Positions 11,339 through 23,950 are shown, numbered from the stretch's first letter. The stretch is 64,000 nt of DNA from Microthyrium microscopicum (GCA_010405405.1 MU004234.1:2647988-2711987); one strand, 5' to 3'. Made by a program: numbers and translations. The notes: generated by a model from the letters alone, not told the origin.

Positions 11339-13081
11339 ATGGCCGAGATAAATATCCATCCTATCGCTCCGCCAGTTCTCTCAACTCCAGAAACGCATAT
11401 TTTTGAAGAACCTAGCGCACCCACATATCAGACAGCGCGCGAGCCACTTTCGAAGGAAGAAATACATGCTGTGTATGAAATTCAGAGAACATTAAACGAG
11501 ATTCAGGAGGGTAAATGGAGACGGATCGCGCTGCAGTTTGAGGATTCGATGTTGCCGGATGCTGGTCGGGTTTATGATATCTTGAAAGCAAAGCTATCAC
11601 AGACAACGCCGAACAGCCAGGAAGACCAACCAAACCAACCGAGCCAACCAGACTTGGAAAACCTTTCTATTCAAGAGCAGGGTCAAGATACATTGCAAGA
11701 GCTTAGTCTGTTCGTGTTGGGCGACACATCCTATGGCGCATGCTGCGTGGATGAAATTGCTGCTGAACATGTGGATGCCCAAGTCGTCGTTCACTACGGT
11801 CGAGCATGTCTCTCACCAACAGCTCGACTGCCGGTCATTTATGTGTATACCACAAAGCCTTTGGATTCCGAGACAGTGGTGCAGACGTTCAAAGACACAT
11901 ACGCCGGCCGCGAGCAGAAGGTCATCATCGTATCTGACTTACCATACTACTCCCATCAAGACACAATTACCATGAAACTAGAACACGAAGGCTATCAAAA
12001 CGTCTTTGCCACAAAAGTACTACACAACCCATCATCTCCAATCCCCAACCGGACCATCCCAGAGGAAGCAGATCTCAACGGTAACATACTAAAAGAGTAC
12101 GACATATTCCACATTGGCGAACCACCCGCTGCACTCCTCCTAACCCTCTCGTCCCGCGTATACTCAATCCACATCTACACCCCCTCCACCTCCACACCCA
12201 ACCGCGCGGCTCTTCGCGCCTCCACTGCCATCGCGCTACGCAAACGCTACGCACTCATAACATCACTCAGCGCCGTAGGCATCTACGGCATCCTCATCAA
12301 CACGCTGTCCGTCGCCAACTACCTACCCATGGTCGAGCACGTCAAAGCGCAGATCAGCGCGGCGGGCAAAAAGCACTATACGTTCGTCGTTGGCAAAGTG
12401 AATGCAGCGAAGATTGCAAACTTTGCGGAGATCGGTGGGTGGGTGGTTATTGGATGTTGGGAGAGCAGTTTGGTGGAGAGCAGTGATTTTTATAGACCGT
12501 TGATTACGCCTTTTGAGTTGCGGTTGGCGTTGTTGAGCGATGAGGAGAGGACGTGGACGGGTGCTTGGAGTAGTGATTTCAATGATGTGTTGAGGACTGC
12601 GGTACCTGGCGCCACTGATACTTCCAATGCCAGCACTATCGCTGCTGCCAGGGCCAACGACACAACCAATGCTACAGATATCACATCACAGTCTAGCATA
12701 GAAGACGAAGATCCAGAAGAATCCGCACCCCCAGAATTCGACCTCCGCACCGGCCGCTACATCTCCCACTCACGCCCCATGCGCGCACCACCTGCCCAGT
12801 CCGCACAAGGCAACACGCCCAATGAGGGAGACGAACCAGGCAGCAATTCACTTGTGGCGCGGCGACCTGGTGAAATCGTACAAATTGGCGGAACGGCGTC
12901 GCCAGGCGCAGAGTTTCTGAGGGCACAGAGGACGTGGCAGGGACTAGGGAGTGACTTTGCGACGGATTTCACGACTGGTTCAGGCGGTGGTGCTGGGGAG
13001 GATGAAGGGGCGGTTGTGGAGGAAGGTAGACGGGGAGTTGCGCGTGGGTATGCGGATGGGATGGATGAGAGGCGACGGTAA
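11339..13081 (+). CDS. DPH2: Diphthamide biosynthesis protein 2
   Basis: This is the Dph2 subunit of the Dph1-Dph2 radical-SAM-like [4Fe-4S] enzyme. That enzyme moves the 3-amino-3-carboxypropyl group of S-adenosylmethionine onto a histidine of elongation factor 2, the first step of diphthamide synthesis in the cytosol. The gene is a single exon of 580 aa. Family landmarks are RRIALQFEDSMLPDAGRVYD near 61-80, LFVLGDTSYGACCVDEIAAE near 124-143 (Cys135/136), VVHYGRACLSPT near 150-161 (Cys157), and VVIGCWESSLVESSDFYRPL near 369-388 (Cys373). The three cysteine positions match the cluster-binding cysteines of the family. The C-terminal ~150 residues are low-complexity (Ala/Ser/Asp, then Gly/Glu/Arg) and variable. 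The start is the first ATG of the frame, 6 nt after an in-frame-free leader. Confidence 0.95.
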   Translation: MAEINIHPIAPPVLSTPETHIFEEPSAPTYQTAREPLSKEEIHAVYEIQRTLNEIQEGKWRRIALQFEDSMLPDAGRVYDILKAKLSQTTPNSQEDQPNQPSQPDLENLSIQEQGQDTLQELSLFVLGDTSYGACCVDEIAAEHVDAQVVVHYGRACLSPTARLPVIYVYTTKPLDSETVVQTFKDTYAGREQKVIIVSDLPYYSHQDTITMKLEHEGYQNVFATKVLHNPSSPIPNRTIPEEADLNGNILKEYDIFHIGEPPAALLLTLSSRVYSIHIYTPSTSTPNRAALRASTAIALRKRYALITSLSAVGIYGILINTLSVANYLPMVEHVKAQISAAGKKHYTFVVGKVNAAKIANFAEIGGWVVIGCWESSLVESSDFYRPLITPFELRLALLSDEERTWTGAWSSDFNDVLRTAVPGATDTSNASTIAAARANDTTNATDITSQSSIEDEDPEESAPPEFDLRTGRYISHSRPMRAPPAQSAQGNTPNEGDEPGSNSLVARRPGEIVQIGGTASPGAEFLRAQRTWQGLGSDFATDFTTGSGGGAGEDEGAVVEEGRRGVARGYADGMDERRR

Positions 13082-13768
13082 TGTATTAGGTAGACTTGTT
13101 AGTGGGATTGTGGACTTCAGGGAGGCGAGTAGTAGAATTAAAAGCGCGCATATCCGTTCTTTTGTGGGTGTTTTTGTTAAGGTGTTGTTTGGATCTTTAG
13201 ACGGCTCCGAGGGGTTTGCGTCTTTACTTGATGTAGCCATATGGACAAACGGGGTTTAGTTTACTTAAGTAATTGGCTAAGTCAGTATAATGCCGGTAAG
13301 TGATTGGATTTAGTGTTGTAATTTAGCTGGTTAGGGCGATGTGCTGTCTCTCACAGTCTCTGAGTCTGACTGAGAGTACATACAGTACTCAACCGCCTGA
13401 TTGCTGACTCTTGTTCCTGTTTTTTTTACAATTGTTGCCAGACTATTCGCCTCTCAAAACAATTATTCTGTACTAATAACATCCTCAATCATCCAGACTC
13501 GCCAGATTCTAGAGTTGCTGGAGTGGTACAGGGCCTTGCACAGGCAAAACCGCGCTGTGGCCACCATACACCACCACCACCTCACGCCTCTCACTGTTCG
13601 CCCTCTCTCACAACCGCAGACTCCTTCTCCGCCGCTGCTGAGACTGCTGAACCATTTGTACTACCTGACTTCTGCTCCCTCCTAACCCAACATCCAACAC
13701 CACCACAACCACCCTCCGACCCTCCCCTTTCTGTCCACATACCATTGCCTCTTCCTTCTCCTTGTCGC
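13082..13768. other. Intergenic, CT-rich leader of next gene
   Basis: No separate gene is supported. From about 13560 the plus strand becomes C/T- and CCA-rich, and the frame of the next gene stays open back to 13523. The codons there encode only Pro/His/Ser-rich low-complexity sequence and offer a GTG rather than an ATG, so I read this part as untranslated leader. Confidence 0.5.
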
Positions 13769-16700
13769 ATGGTTCCATGCTCACTTAAGCGCGAAAACTG
13801 TCTCCGAGGCCGTGAGCTAGCCGACCGTCTCAGTTTCGACCGTTTATTCCCCAATCCGGCCGTCTCTGCAATGTCAACGCCTGCCGGTCCTGAACTGCCT
13901 GTTGTGCCAGGCTCCTCCTCTCAGCCTACTCACGATCTATGGACTGGCTTACCCATTGCACCCTCCCTCCTGGTGGAGAGCATGCTTCTAACCGCTCACG
14001 AGGGCACGCCCCTTGAGAGAGTCCACGCAAATATCGACGAACTGCCCGCTGAAATAGATACAGCTTCACCCTTTGAACGCATTCTATCGACCTACGAACC
14101 CATTCTTCAGACCCTTCTCGCCTTCCTCCCTACAACGTCCATATTCAATCTCTATCATACCTCCCGATTACTTCGAGACTTTCTAAAAGATTATCCGCTT
14201 GCCTGGAGATCTCTATCATTCCGCCTTCCGCAACTTAACAATAGCCTCACATCTCCTGGCGTAACGTCACCCGATCTAGAAGAATGGCAGACCAAACAAT
14301 ATGCTCTGGACTTGGCTGTCAAACGGGTGTTTGTGCCACTTGCCACCCGCCTTACCAGTCTGGATCTCTGCAATACACCAATTGAGGGCTCTATGCTTGT
14401 AGGATCTGTGTTGGAATTGCGAAAGGAGACTCTGCAACATGTTTCGGTTCGTGGCTGCAAACACGTATCACTCAAGTACCACATTGTACCGTTTCTACAT
14501 CAATGTAAAATCGAAATGAGAGCGTGGGGTGATAAGCGCGCCTTTGCGCTCAAGAGTTTGTACACTTATCGCTGTAGACATCATCGTAGGCGGCCGTACC
14601 TACCATCCTCATTGGCCCGTCGAGATTCGGATTCAGAACCCACCCACGATCTCATCGAACTATGTCATCAATTAGGGATATGGACTGACACGGCTTGGTG
14701 TCCGACTCCTGGGCCACGTTGTCATCGCCGAAAGGACTACCACGGGAACAGGGCCGCTCCAGGGACAATGGAAGTTTGGGTACCTTTCGATCGATTATGG
14801 CGCTCTGGCAATCGTATTGGGCCAGCAGAAGAGCATACACAGCGAAGACCATTAGTCGGTAAACTTTGGGAGGAAGGAGAATGTGGCTATGATGGAGAAC
14901 CGCTCGGTACCAAGGATTCAGCCATATTCGCCGGCGAAGGAAAAGATGTGCCTACACATCAACGGAAGAGCCACCTTACCTTTGTGGATAACATCAAATG
15001 CGACCAGTGTGGTGATCGTATATTGGAACGATGCGAAACCTGCAGTATTAGGATGCATTGCATGGGTTGCAGGAAAACATTATGCGCAAGTTGCGCCTTT
15101 AACAGACCACTCAAGAAGAAGAAGCGAGGATCTATAGCTCAGTCGGACGTTTCAAGTTCACACGATCCCCAATCGTCTAAGAGTCGAAAGAAGGAAAAGA
15201 AGGACAAGTTTTGGTGGGCTCCTGGATCTACACGATCACCGAATATCATGACAGACATATCAGAGGATCCGGACTCTGACGACGACACTAACCATCGAAT
15301 CATTCCCCCTAGACCACAACAACATCCCGGCCCGCTCAAGGTCAAGATGCATTGGTGTTGCTTGGAACCACTCTTTTCAGGAGGTGGAGGCGTTGCTTTT
15401 GTTGGGCCCGGTCTTGGTGGACATGGATCAGAACGTATACGCGCAGTACCGTTACAACAAACTAGAGAGTATATGGACCCGGACTTTGCGCCAATCGAGG
15501 CTCTCATGGACGAGAACTTTCAGCGTTTCGACAATCAAGTCAATTCAAACATGGACATACTCCCCTACCTCCAACAACAAACCCTCGAACTGCAAGCAAA
15601 GACATGTCCACGTTGTCTGTGCAACTCCTGCTATTCATCTTTTCGATGGAAGGTAGAATGTAAAGCATGCAAACGAGCAATCTGTAAAGAACACGACTTT
15701 CGCGCACTCAAAGTTCGAAAGTGCGGATATCGAGATCTCACCGAAGAACGCGAGTACGTTCGCAACCCACCAAAGCATGCGCGTGATGATCTTGCACGTG
15801 AATCAGAGTGGCCTCGCGATCTACACATACCGGACTTCCAACCTCCTGTCGAGTCGCCTGGCGAAGCTGCCTCTACTACTGACACGGCCAGCGAGGACGA
15901 GCGCCGCACGCGCCAGTCCGACGATGTCAACGAGAGCCAAGAGTGGTCTGACGCAGGCAGCACAGCTGAAGGGCCTGGCACACGCGATCCCAGCACAACT
16001 CCGCGCGCAACTCCATCACCTGCTGCGGATCGATCGAGTAGCGTTGCGTCAAGAGCGGCCGAAGTCGTAGGTCTGGCGCAGGCGATTCAGAATATGGATC
16101 TTGTGGAACGCGCAGAGTTCATCGCGACAGCGAGACCGCCAGTACGAGGCCGCTCGTTCAGTTTGTCGGAATTGACTGTCGTGGGCAAAGGCAAAGGTCG
16201 CTTGATCGTCCAGCCGCCACAGCCAAAGGAACGCCTACTTTTACCGGGCAATGGCAGCCATCCGGTCCAGTGGAAGGGCTGTGGTGCGTATTACTGCCAG
16301 GGGTCGCGCAGTGTGGGTGATACGAGACCGCGTTGCTTTGCGACTGGGAAGGAGTGTAGTGAGTGTGGCGTTTATGTCTGCCAGGTAAGTTCATTTCCTC
16401 ACACCTCTTTTGGTGTTCTCCCTCTTCCCCAAGTATCCCATTTCTAATAGCGATTGTGTCTAGCTCTGTCTTCCAAATCAAACTTTATGCGACTGCTCCT
16501 TCTGCGAATCAAATTACCACTGCCCAACCTGCACCCTCAAACCCGACATCCAGGCCCAATGCACGCACGAAGCGGAACGTCGCGCTGAGGCTGAGCGGTT
16601 AGTGCGCGAACAGGAAGAGGCGCTGCAGCGCGCCCAGCAGGAACGAGAGGATCGGAAACAGGCAGATGAGATTCTCAATTGGGGATTTGAGTTTTGGGGA

Positions 16701-16997
16701 ACGTTGGCTGTCAATGGTTACGTTGAGGCCGATGGATCGGCAGGTCATGTTGGTGTCCTCTCAGAAGAAGACCGAGTCGCTGCTGTCGCCGCCGTCACCG
16801 CCATTGTCGCCAGAGAAGATGAGACTACTGTTCCTAGCGATACGCAAGATGATGGAACTCTTGGAGAAGATGGCGAGACCACACCGCGAGCAAGCATCAC
16901 CGTAGACGAAGTAGACATTGGCGCAGAAACAGAAGTCGACGAGCCGGAAGCGGACGAGGAGACCCAAGTAGTCCCCCCTCCTGCCGCCGCAGCCTAG
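13769..16997 (+). CDS. F-box-like protein with cysteine-rich zinc-finger clusters
   Basis: There are two exons, 13769-16384 and 16464-16997. The intron is 79 nt with a CTAAT branch site, and the phase is intact. The product is about 1049 aa. After a Ser/Pro-rich start, an F-box-like helical segment (ILQTLLAFLPTTSIFNLYHT and RLLRDFLKDYPLAWRSLSF) is followed by a short leucine-rich stretch (LTSLDLCNTPIEGSML). Three dense Cys clusters follow: CDQCGDRILERCETC with CMGCRKTLCASC; CPRCLCNSCYSSF with CKACKRAICKEHD; and, across the splice junction, CGAYYCQGS, CSECGVYVCQLCLP and CDCSFC. These could form RING/B-box-like zinc sites. The C-terminus has a coiled coil (EAERLVREQEEALQRAQQ) and an acidic tail. 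The likely role is protein ubiquitylation, as substrate adaptor or ligase, but this is inference. An alternative start is the ATG at 13871. Confidence 0.75.
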
Positions 16998-18019
16998 TAT
17001 GGCGTATTTTTGTTGGAAGATAAAAGTATACTTACGTATTGTTTGGTGGCCGAGAAATCGAACGACATATTGTTATATGCAGAACAGAACAACCAAGAAG
17101 CGATGGATGGTGTATTTGCATAGCAGTCATGCATGGGAAAGCGTGGCGTTTTGGGAAATTTTATCTTTCACTTTTGTTATCACTCACGAACGAAAGAACG
17201 TCCTTGTTTTTTTTTGTTCGGCATTTGGTTTTATTTGCATGGAATGGATGAAATGAAATTGTTTTGTGGTGAATTGGTGGAAGAATTGAGCTGTATTTTG
17301 GCGACTTGGGATTGGGGGATTATTATACTTATATCTCTTGGTTCCATGTAATGCTACAATTCTCTTATTCTTGATTATTAGGTCTTTCTTGCATTGTGCA
17401 TTGTGCTTTCAGCGTTGGGAAAAGGCACTCGATCGTGATAGAATGGACAGAAGAAGGACGTGTTCGGTTTCTGGCGAATGCATGAATGGAGTCTGCTTGT
17501 TCTATTCTGTGTGGGAATAGTGTATAGCCAAGTACGACTGAAGATACTTTGATCTTTTCTTAGAGGATAATAGAGCTATTACTACACATCGCTTGCCATT
17601 GAGTGTCTAGCTGTTTACACGGGATGATAGAGATGATGGCGTAGGATCACCATACAGTTATAGGTACTAGTTGCGGTAATGACAGTGTTTTAATTTTATA
17701 GCTAGTAGGTATGTTGTATCAACAGGTCTTTTTGTACGTTCCTAAACAGGTTCCATCGATTCCACAAGCTGTTGCTTCCCTATAACGTCCCATCGACAAA
17801 GTCCCATTCCCTCTGAATCATTCTTCATTGACTAGATCGTAACACTGATCTAGTCCATCGCCCACTGAGCCCCACGACAGTCGAAACCGAAATAATAATA
17901 AATAATAGCTCTTTTTAAAAACGATCCATATAACCCGCTTCATCAACGGAAGCCACGCACACAACCAGGACAACAACCACACTTTTCACCCATCACTTTT
18001 GACAACTGAAGCTGCAATT
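16998..18019. other. Intergenic between convergent genes
   Basis: This holds the 3' flanks of the F-box-like gene (plus) and the CCCH zinc-finger gene (minus). T-rich runs near 17180-17240 and A/T-rich sequence near 17900 would suit polyadenylation signals. No gene is seen. Confidence 0.5.
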
Positions 18020-19815
18020 TTAGCACTCAGCAGCAACAGTTCCAAAAATCTTAGTATCAAAACCATAATGCTGCGCATCGGTAAATTGGCACTTGTTATT
18101 CGTGCATTGTTCCAACCACGGACACTGATGGCCTAAGAAGCAGCTCTCCTTGATACATCCAGTGCCGAAAGGACACTTTAGAGCGCGTGCCTTGTGGCGC
18201 AAGGTCTTGCGCATTCCATCGTCAATGGGATCGTGGTCGTATACGCAGTTGTACTTGCCGCAAAAGCCGGTGAGATGTAGATTGTTGCAGAGGTTTGCGC
18301 CGGATCTCTCTCGACGCTTGTTGAATTTCTCAAGTTCGATTTGGTTGGGTGGTTGGAGAGGAATGTCGATGCGTTCTTTGGCGCGGTTGACGGGGATGCC
18401 TTTGGGCTTGGGTGGGGCGGGTTTTACGGATATGTTACCGGGTTGTCTTTCTGGTGGTTGTTAGTACGGCTTTCTTAGAGATTATAGAGAATATGTTTGG
18501 GTGCTTGTGAATATGCTTTTGGAGTATCTTGACAAACATGAATCGTTGTACATAGGAGGGGATGGACGGGAGTATTGTGACTGTTGTCGTGAGAGATCAC
18601 ACGTGAAGACTCACCTTGATTTGCAGCCGAAGTGATACCAGCATAAGAATTAGAGTTCGAATTGCTTGGTCGTCGATCACCATTGACTGAAGATTCTTCA
18701 GGAGTTGGTAAGCGAGGAGTCGTAAGAGGGTTAGCAGCGTTGTTAGCAGCCTGAACTGCATGGTTGATCGCGGCTCCATTGGTAGTTTTCCCATTTTTGA
18801 CAGCCTTGGGAGTAGTGACAGTATTGACAGCCTGTGGAATAGCAGCAGCGCTGACAGGACTTGGAGAGCCAATTGGCAGCAATTGAGTAAACTGTGGAGA
18901 ACGAAAGATGGGTTTGTCTGGCATTGGTTCAAAGACTTCGCCAAAGTCGACCATTCCGAAGGGAGTATCGCGATATTGGGCTCCAGTATTTTTATGCTTA
19001 ACAAGAAGAGTCTTATTTCTTGCGACTGGATCGTGGCGGTACTTGTCCAATTCAGCAACGTAACCATTATCATGGCAACAAGCTAAAAAGATCCTTTCGC
19101 AATGAATATCATGAGCATAGAATCGATAGGTGTCTGTGATATCATAAGTATATATTGGCCAGCTTTGCAGACATTGAACAAACCTCTAAGCTTGGCATCT
19201 GCCCGTTCTTTTCCATATCCACAGTCGATAAAATGAAACAATGGTTGATGTCCTGGGACGTGTTAGTAAACTCATCCAAAAGAAGTGTCGTCGATAATAG
19301 TGATATCAACACAATCTCCAGCAGAACTTACCAAAAGACCAAAAAAATTGATCAAACCAATCTCTAGATTTAATCTGCCCAGTTTCAAATAATACTTTAG
19401 ATAGGCCCAGCCTATTCGCAAATACATTAACCATGACATCCACATCCGCACCCAACGACACAACATTGTCTTGCAATGCGTTCATCACTTGTCTCCGCAG
19501 CGCGCTCGCCGCCTCTTCACCACCATTCTCATGTGCTGCCTCCAAAAACGAGCTCTTGAATTTGTAACCGTCGCCATCAATGAGGACAACGACAAACTTC
19601 TTGCGCTTGATGGCTTGGTCAGCTGCCTGGGACATTTCGCGGTAAGTCCGTTTATGTTCGCGCTCTTCGTCTAGATCGGCCATGAGCTGTTTAATTCGGC
19701 GGGATTGTTCGTCATTCTGGGTGACTAGTTGCTCGAGTTTGACTTGGCGGTAATCGTCAAAGCGTCGAAATTGAGCTACTTCTTCGAGGGCGATTATGGG
19801 TTCGGATTGCTCCAT
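18020..19815 (-). CDS. CCCH zinc-finger protein with NYN-like (DUF7923-type) domain
   Basis: There are four exons, 19815-19332, 19252-19184, 19133-18615 and 18450-18020. All phases are consistent, giving 500 aa. Residues 1-70 form a coiled coil (EEVAQFRRFDDYRQVKLEQL). Then comes an NYN-like domain of the type seen in many fungal CCCH proteins: FVVVLIDGDGYKFKSSFLEA, a HFIDCGYGKERADAKLRDTY segment assembled across introns 1-2, YAHDIHCERIFLACCHDNGY and the TLLVKHKNTGAQYRDTPFGM end. A Ser/Asn/Thr-rich linker follows. The C-terminus has CCCH fingers: C-x8-C-x4-C-x3-H in CNNLHLTGFCGKYNCVYDH, C-x5-C-x4-C-x3-H in CPFGTGCIKESCFLGH, and a third, looser cluster. An RNA-binding or RNA-processing role is inferred. 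The ATG at 19815 is preferred, because the frame upstream of it codes for implausible sequence. Confidence 0.85.
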
Positions 19816-20597
19816 GGTTTTAGGGGTGTGGCCTGGTTGCAGGCGAGCTGGTAGGTGTGCGGTCAAGCGAGAAGATGGGCGGTTTCTAGGGAGGCTGAAG
19901 TAAAGAATTCGAACAGGGAAAGAGAGGCACTGGGCAGTGTAGATCAAGGCTACTAGTTGTAGGTGTAAAGAGGTATTTTGGAGTAGTAGATGATAAGCAA
20001 AGAAAAAGGTTGAGGATTGGGGGAATTTTTGGACAAGCTGGAGGTGAGGTTGAAAAGTGGGGCTTGCTATCAGCTTGGGGCTACCCTTTTTAGGTACAGT
20101 ACTAACTAAGGTTTGAGGTGCTGAAACGAGTGTAAAATCGATTAATCCGAATTCAATACTCGTAAATTGTAGAAGAATACAAATCAAGGAACGGTGACCT
20201 TCGAAGTAATACTGACGCAGGATACCAGCAAATCATTTCGTCTCTTCATTGCTAACAAGACCTCAGCCCTACAGTGCCATTGCTTCTTCAAACAAGATAG
20301 GGGCTATCGAAATGAGAGACAACATTGAACGCTGGAAAGACATCGAAGAATAGTATCCAATGGCAAGCATATCGAAGGCACCTGAATGGTCAATTGTTTC
20401 ATTATCAGACAATTCTCGAACAGCCTTCTTATAAGGCATAACACATACACAAACAGCATTTGTAAACAACGCTTCTAAACAATCCTTACCATCCCAGTAC
20501 TAAAGCCGCTTCTAAAGGTATCAAGTTTATCATAACGGAATCAACAGTACGAATCCAACAATCATGGCAGTCCACAGCCATGGGAAACCAGCAATCA
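19816..20597. other. Intergenic
   Basis: This is the promoter of the CCCH gene and the 3' flank of the SNF2 gene, both on the minus strand. A frame runs back from the CCCH start to 20187 but has no coding character. Nothing else is seen. Confidence 0.5.
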
Positions 20598-23500
20598 TCA
20601 ACGCCTACCATAAACAGGATGCTCCTCCCGCCTAACCTTCCCAGCCGCATTGCCATCACGAGGTCTCGCAGAGCCATCAGACGCAAAGACTGGCTTGCTT
20701 CTATCAAGCAACACACGAACTGACTCGGCGCCTTGACCAACATGTACGAGACCATCGTATTCGCGGACTTGGTGCTCAGCATCTGGTTTGAAGAGCGCAA
20801 TGATGTCGGCCATGTTGAGTTTGGCCATGGATTTGCCTCCTTCCAAGGCTGCCTTTGCTAGTGCGCGTTTGGCTTCTTGCAGTTGGAGAATGCGTTCTTC
20901 GACGGTGCCGGCGATTGTCAGACGGTAGACCGTTACGTCTTTGGTTTGGTTGAGACGATGGACACGATCGATGGCTTGCTCTTCGACGAACTGTAGATGT
21001 TAGTAAAAATACTGGATATGAATGGGATGGTACGTACGGGATTCCAAAATGGTTCCATAAGAACGACTCGGCTGGCTGCTGTGAGGTTGAGACCCAAGCT
21101 GCCACATTTGAGAGAGCAGAGTAAGACTCGACATCGCTTGTCTTCGCGTAATCTACGTAGACTCTCTTCTCGCATATCGTTCTTCATGCTACCGTCATAT
21201 CTAGCAAACTTGTATCGGCCTTGAAGGAAGGGTTCGATAATGTCCAACATAGACGTAAACTCGGAAAACACAATCACCTTGTGTTCAGGAGTCTCTGTCT
21301 TCAGGATATTAAGCAAGTGTGTGATCTTTGTCGACGCGGTCAAATTCGCAAAAGGCAAGTGTGGCGAGTTTTCTTCGTCTGAGATTTCCTCCTCGGAGCT
21401 CTCATCATCCTCATCATCCTCATCATCGTCGTCGTCGGTTTGAGAGTCTTCACTGCCTAGCCACTGGCCACCCTTTTCTTCGTCTTCATCATCGGTATGT
21501 AACTCTCCGTCTTGTGCACTCGATTGCTTTGTTTTCGGGACAATCCATTCGCCTTCTGCGCCCTCTTCGTCTTCGTCATCGCTGTCGATGATGCGACGCT
21601 GGCGAGCGCGAGCAGCTCGAAGTTTGGCTCGTTCTTCCTTACGTTCCTTCTTTTTGAGAGACTTCAAAGCTTTCTTGGATTCTTTCTTGACCTTTCCTAG
21701 GAGTCTCTCCATGCCAAGCTCCTCTTGTAGATCTTGTTCGCAATCCTCGCAGCGGAGCTGGCCTTTTGACGTCTCCTCCTTGGTCAAAGCACTCTTGCAA
21801 ACATCGCACTTCTGAGTCTTGACACTGAGTCCTCCCAACATATCAGCAATGTCATCGACATCCTTGTCATCATTCGTTTGCTGGACTTGTGGTGCAATGC
21901 CAGTCGCCATTGCATCCTTGTCCCGCTCAATCTTTCCTCTCATCAATTGCGGATGGTTGCAGGCCTGGCGAAGTCGCAACAACAGAACGAGCGCGCCCAT
22001 GTAATTCTGTTTCTCTCCGCTCATCATTTCCTTGAGACTGTCGTTGGCACGGCTTTCCAAGCGGGCATAGAATGTTCGCTCATGATCGCTGAAATCCGCT
22101 GAGATGTTTTCAATCTTCCGCTCAACGATCTTGAAGCCGTTGGAATTCTTGCCGTCTTCACTTGCCTCTCCAAGGGCGCCCTCTTTCTTCATGACATCCT
22201 TGGTTCGTCGCTTCATGAATGCGGTCAAGAAGACCTGAAGGCGGCGCATCGCAAGAAAACCTCGGCCATTCTTCAATGGTGTTATGATTTGCTGTTTCCA
22301 GCTAGTGTAGTCGCAGTAGGGTTTAATTCGAAGAAATCGTATCAGGCTTTGAAGTTCATCGAGATTGTTCTGCATGGGAGTTCCGGTGAGGCACCATCGG
22401 AACGCAGATTCTAATGCGTAGCAGGCTTGGGTCATCTTTGCATTGCGATTCTTGATGCTGTGTGCCTCATCTAGAATGATTCGATACCAATTTACTCCGA
22501 AGCAACCTGTTTTTGAGCCCGCAGCGTGTTCAGATGTCAAAGTTTGATATGTGGTTACCACAACATCGTATGACTTTAGTTTGGTTGCTGATTTCGTTCG
22601 AGAGGGACCATGGTGAACAAGAACTCGAAGAGAATCGCATTTCGTCTCAATTTCGGATTGCCATTGTCGGATGAGGGCCAATGGCGCTACTACCAATGTT
22701 GCTCCGGAACAGTCGAGCGGAATTCGAGGTTTTCGAGCGCGTGTGTCTTTTCGTTCTTGCTCAATCTCATCGTTGGTTGGTCGGCTATGTAGGATAATGA
22801 GAGATAATGCTTGAATCGTTTTTCCCAAGCCCATATCATCGGCTAGAATTCCGCCATTAGGGATGACCTGTCTACCATTCTTCTTCTCCTTTTTGCCACT
22901 TTCTTTATCTTGCATCCAGGCAACACCTGCAATTTGATGAGGCAATAATTTGACCTTGAGACCGTCAACAACTCCAGTCTCTTCTTCTTCCTCTTCCTCT
23001 TCCTTCTCCTCTTCCTTCTTATCGTTTACGTCGAGAGTCTTGAGCTTGTCGGCCAAACTCTTGGTGGCATCCTTTACAGCTTTGACAACTTTATTGGATC
23101 GACGTAGTCGAGGTTTGAAGTTCTCATCGTCTTCATCATCAAAAGCGCCCTCCAGTAGTCCTTTGATATCCTCACTAGCCTTTTCCGGGTCGACGTACAT
23201 GAAGGGATCCTGAGCACCAAATGACGTGTTACGTAGTGCCGCGTCGGGATCGAATCCGTCTTCCGAATCAGAATCATTGGCTGCGTATTGAGAAGCCTGA
23301 GGCATGGTAGGCACACTCGGTCGAACATTAATCGGCTGAAAGCCCCCGCCGCCTAAAGAAGAGAATGTAGGTGCAGGACGTGATGTAAATAATGAAGATG
23401 TCGGTCCAGGTGGCGCGGGTGCAATCCAAGGAGGCGCAACGGTATCACCAGGCATTCTAAACACTGGACGACTTGATTGCGGCGGCGGTCTACCATGTTC

Positions 23501-23950
23501 CGGTCGCGGTGCACCCTTTTTGGGAATGTTGAAGAGGTGCGAGTTCTTCTGATCAGCGAGACTGCTTCGTGGATCGCCTGGCATGCGAAAAGCTGGTTGA
23601 CTATAGCCACCAGTGACTGGCTGCGCTTTTTGTACTTCGGGATTGCGGTTCTCTTGCTCAACAGTGTTTGTAGGCGCCGGAGCGCTTGGGCTCCCGGCCT
23701 TTTCCTTCGCCATCTTGTTGAAATCGAATGGGCTGTTCGCAGCGCTTGCAGGGGAGTCGAAGAGGGATGTAGAGTTTCCAATTGAGGAGTTCGCAGGCGA
23801 TGGTTTTTGAAAGCTAAATACTTTGGGCGGGGAGTGACTGATATGATCGAAGAGGTAGTTGTTGTCAAAGAGATTGGAAGGTGTAAAGGTGAAAGCACCC
23901 GTCCCAGGTTTGCGCGGCTTTGCCGAACGAGGCGTCCTGTGATCAGTCAT
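20598..23950 (-). CDS. SNF2-family DNA-dependent ATPase (Rad5/Rad16-like group)
   Basis: There are two exons, 23950-21038 and 20990-20598. The intron is 47 nt and phase 0, giving 1101 aa. The SNF2 N-lobe starts near residue 330 (LLPHQIAGVAWMQDKESGKK). It has Walker A in GGILADDMGLGKTIQALSL, the DEAH box in RIILDEAHSIKN and the CLTGTPMQNNLDELQSLIRF motif. A Cys4-type element (CDVCKSALTKEE...CEDCEQDL) and strongly acidic Asp/Glu runs separate it from the C-lobe. The C-lobe carries HKVIVFSEFTSMLDIIEPFL, GSLGLNLTAASRVVLMEPFW and, after the intron, FVEEQAIDRVHRLNQTKDV. The N-terminal 300 residues are Ser/Pro-rich and disordered. It probably remodels protein-DNA complexes in repair or chromatin; the exact ortholog (Uls1, Rad16 or TTF2 type) is unresolved. 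The first ATG of the frame is at 23950. Confidence 0.92.

Noticed and set aside
13523-13768. N-terminal extension of the F-box-like protein
   Set aside because: The frame is open but begins with GTG, encodes only Pro/His/Ser-rich sequence over a CT-rich leader, and the first ATG is at 13769.
19816-20187. Upstream in-frame extension of the CCCH protein
   Set aside because: The sequence is not protein-like and the ATG at 19815 fits the start of a coiled-coil domain.
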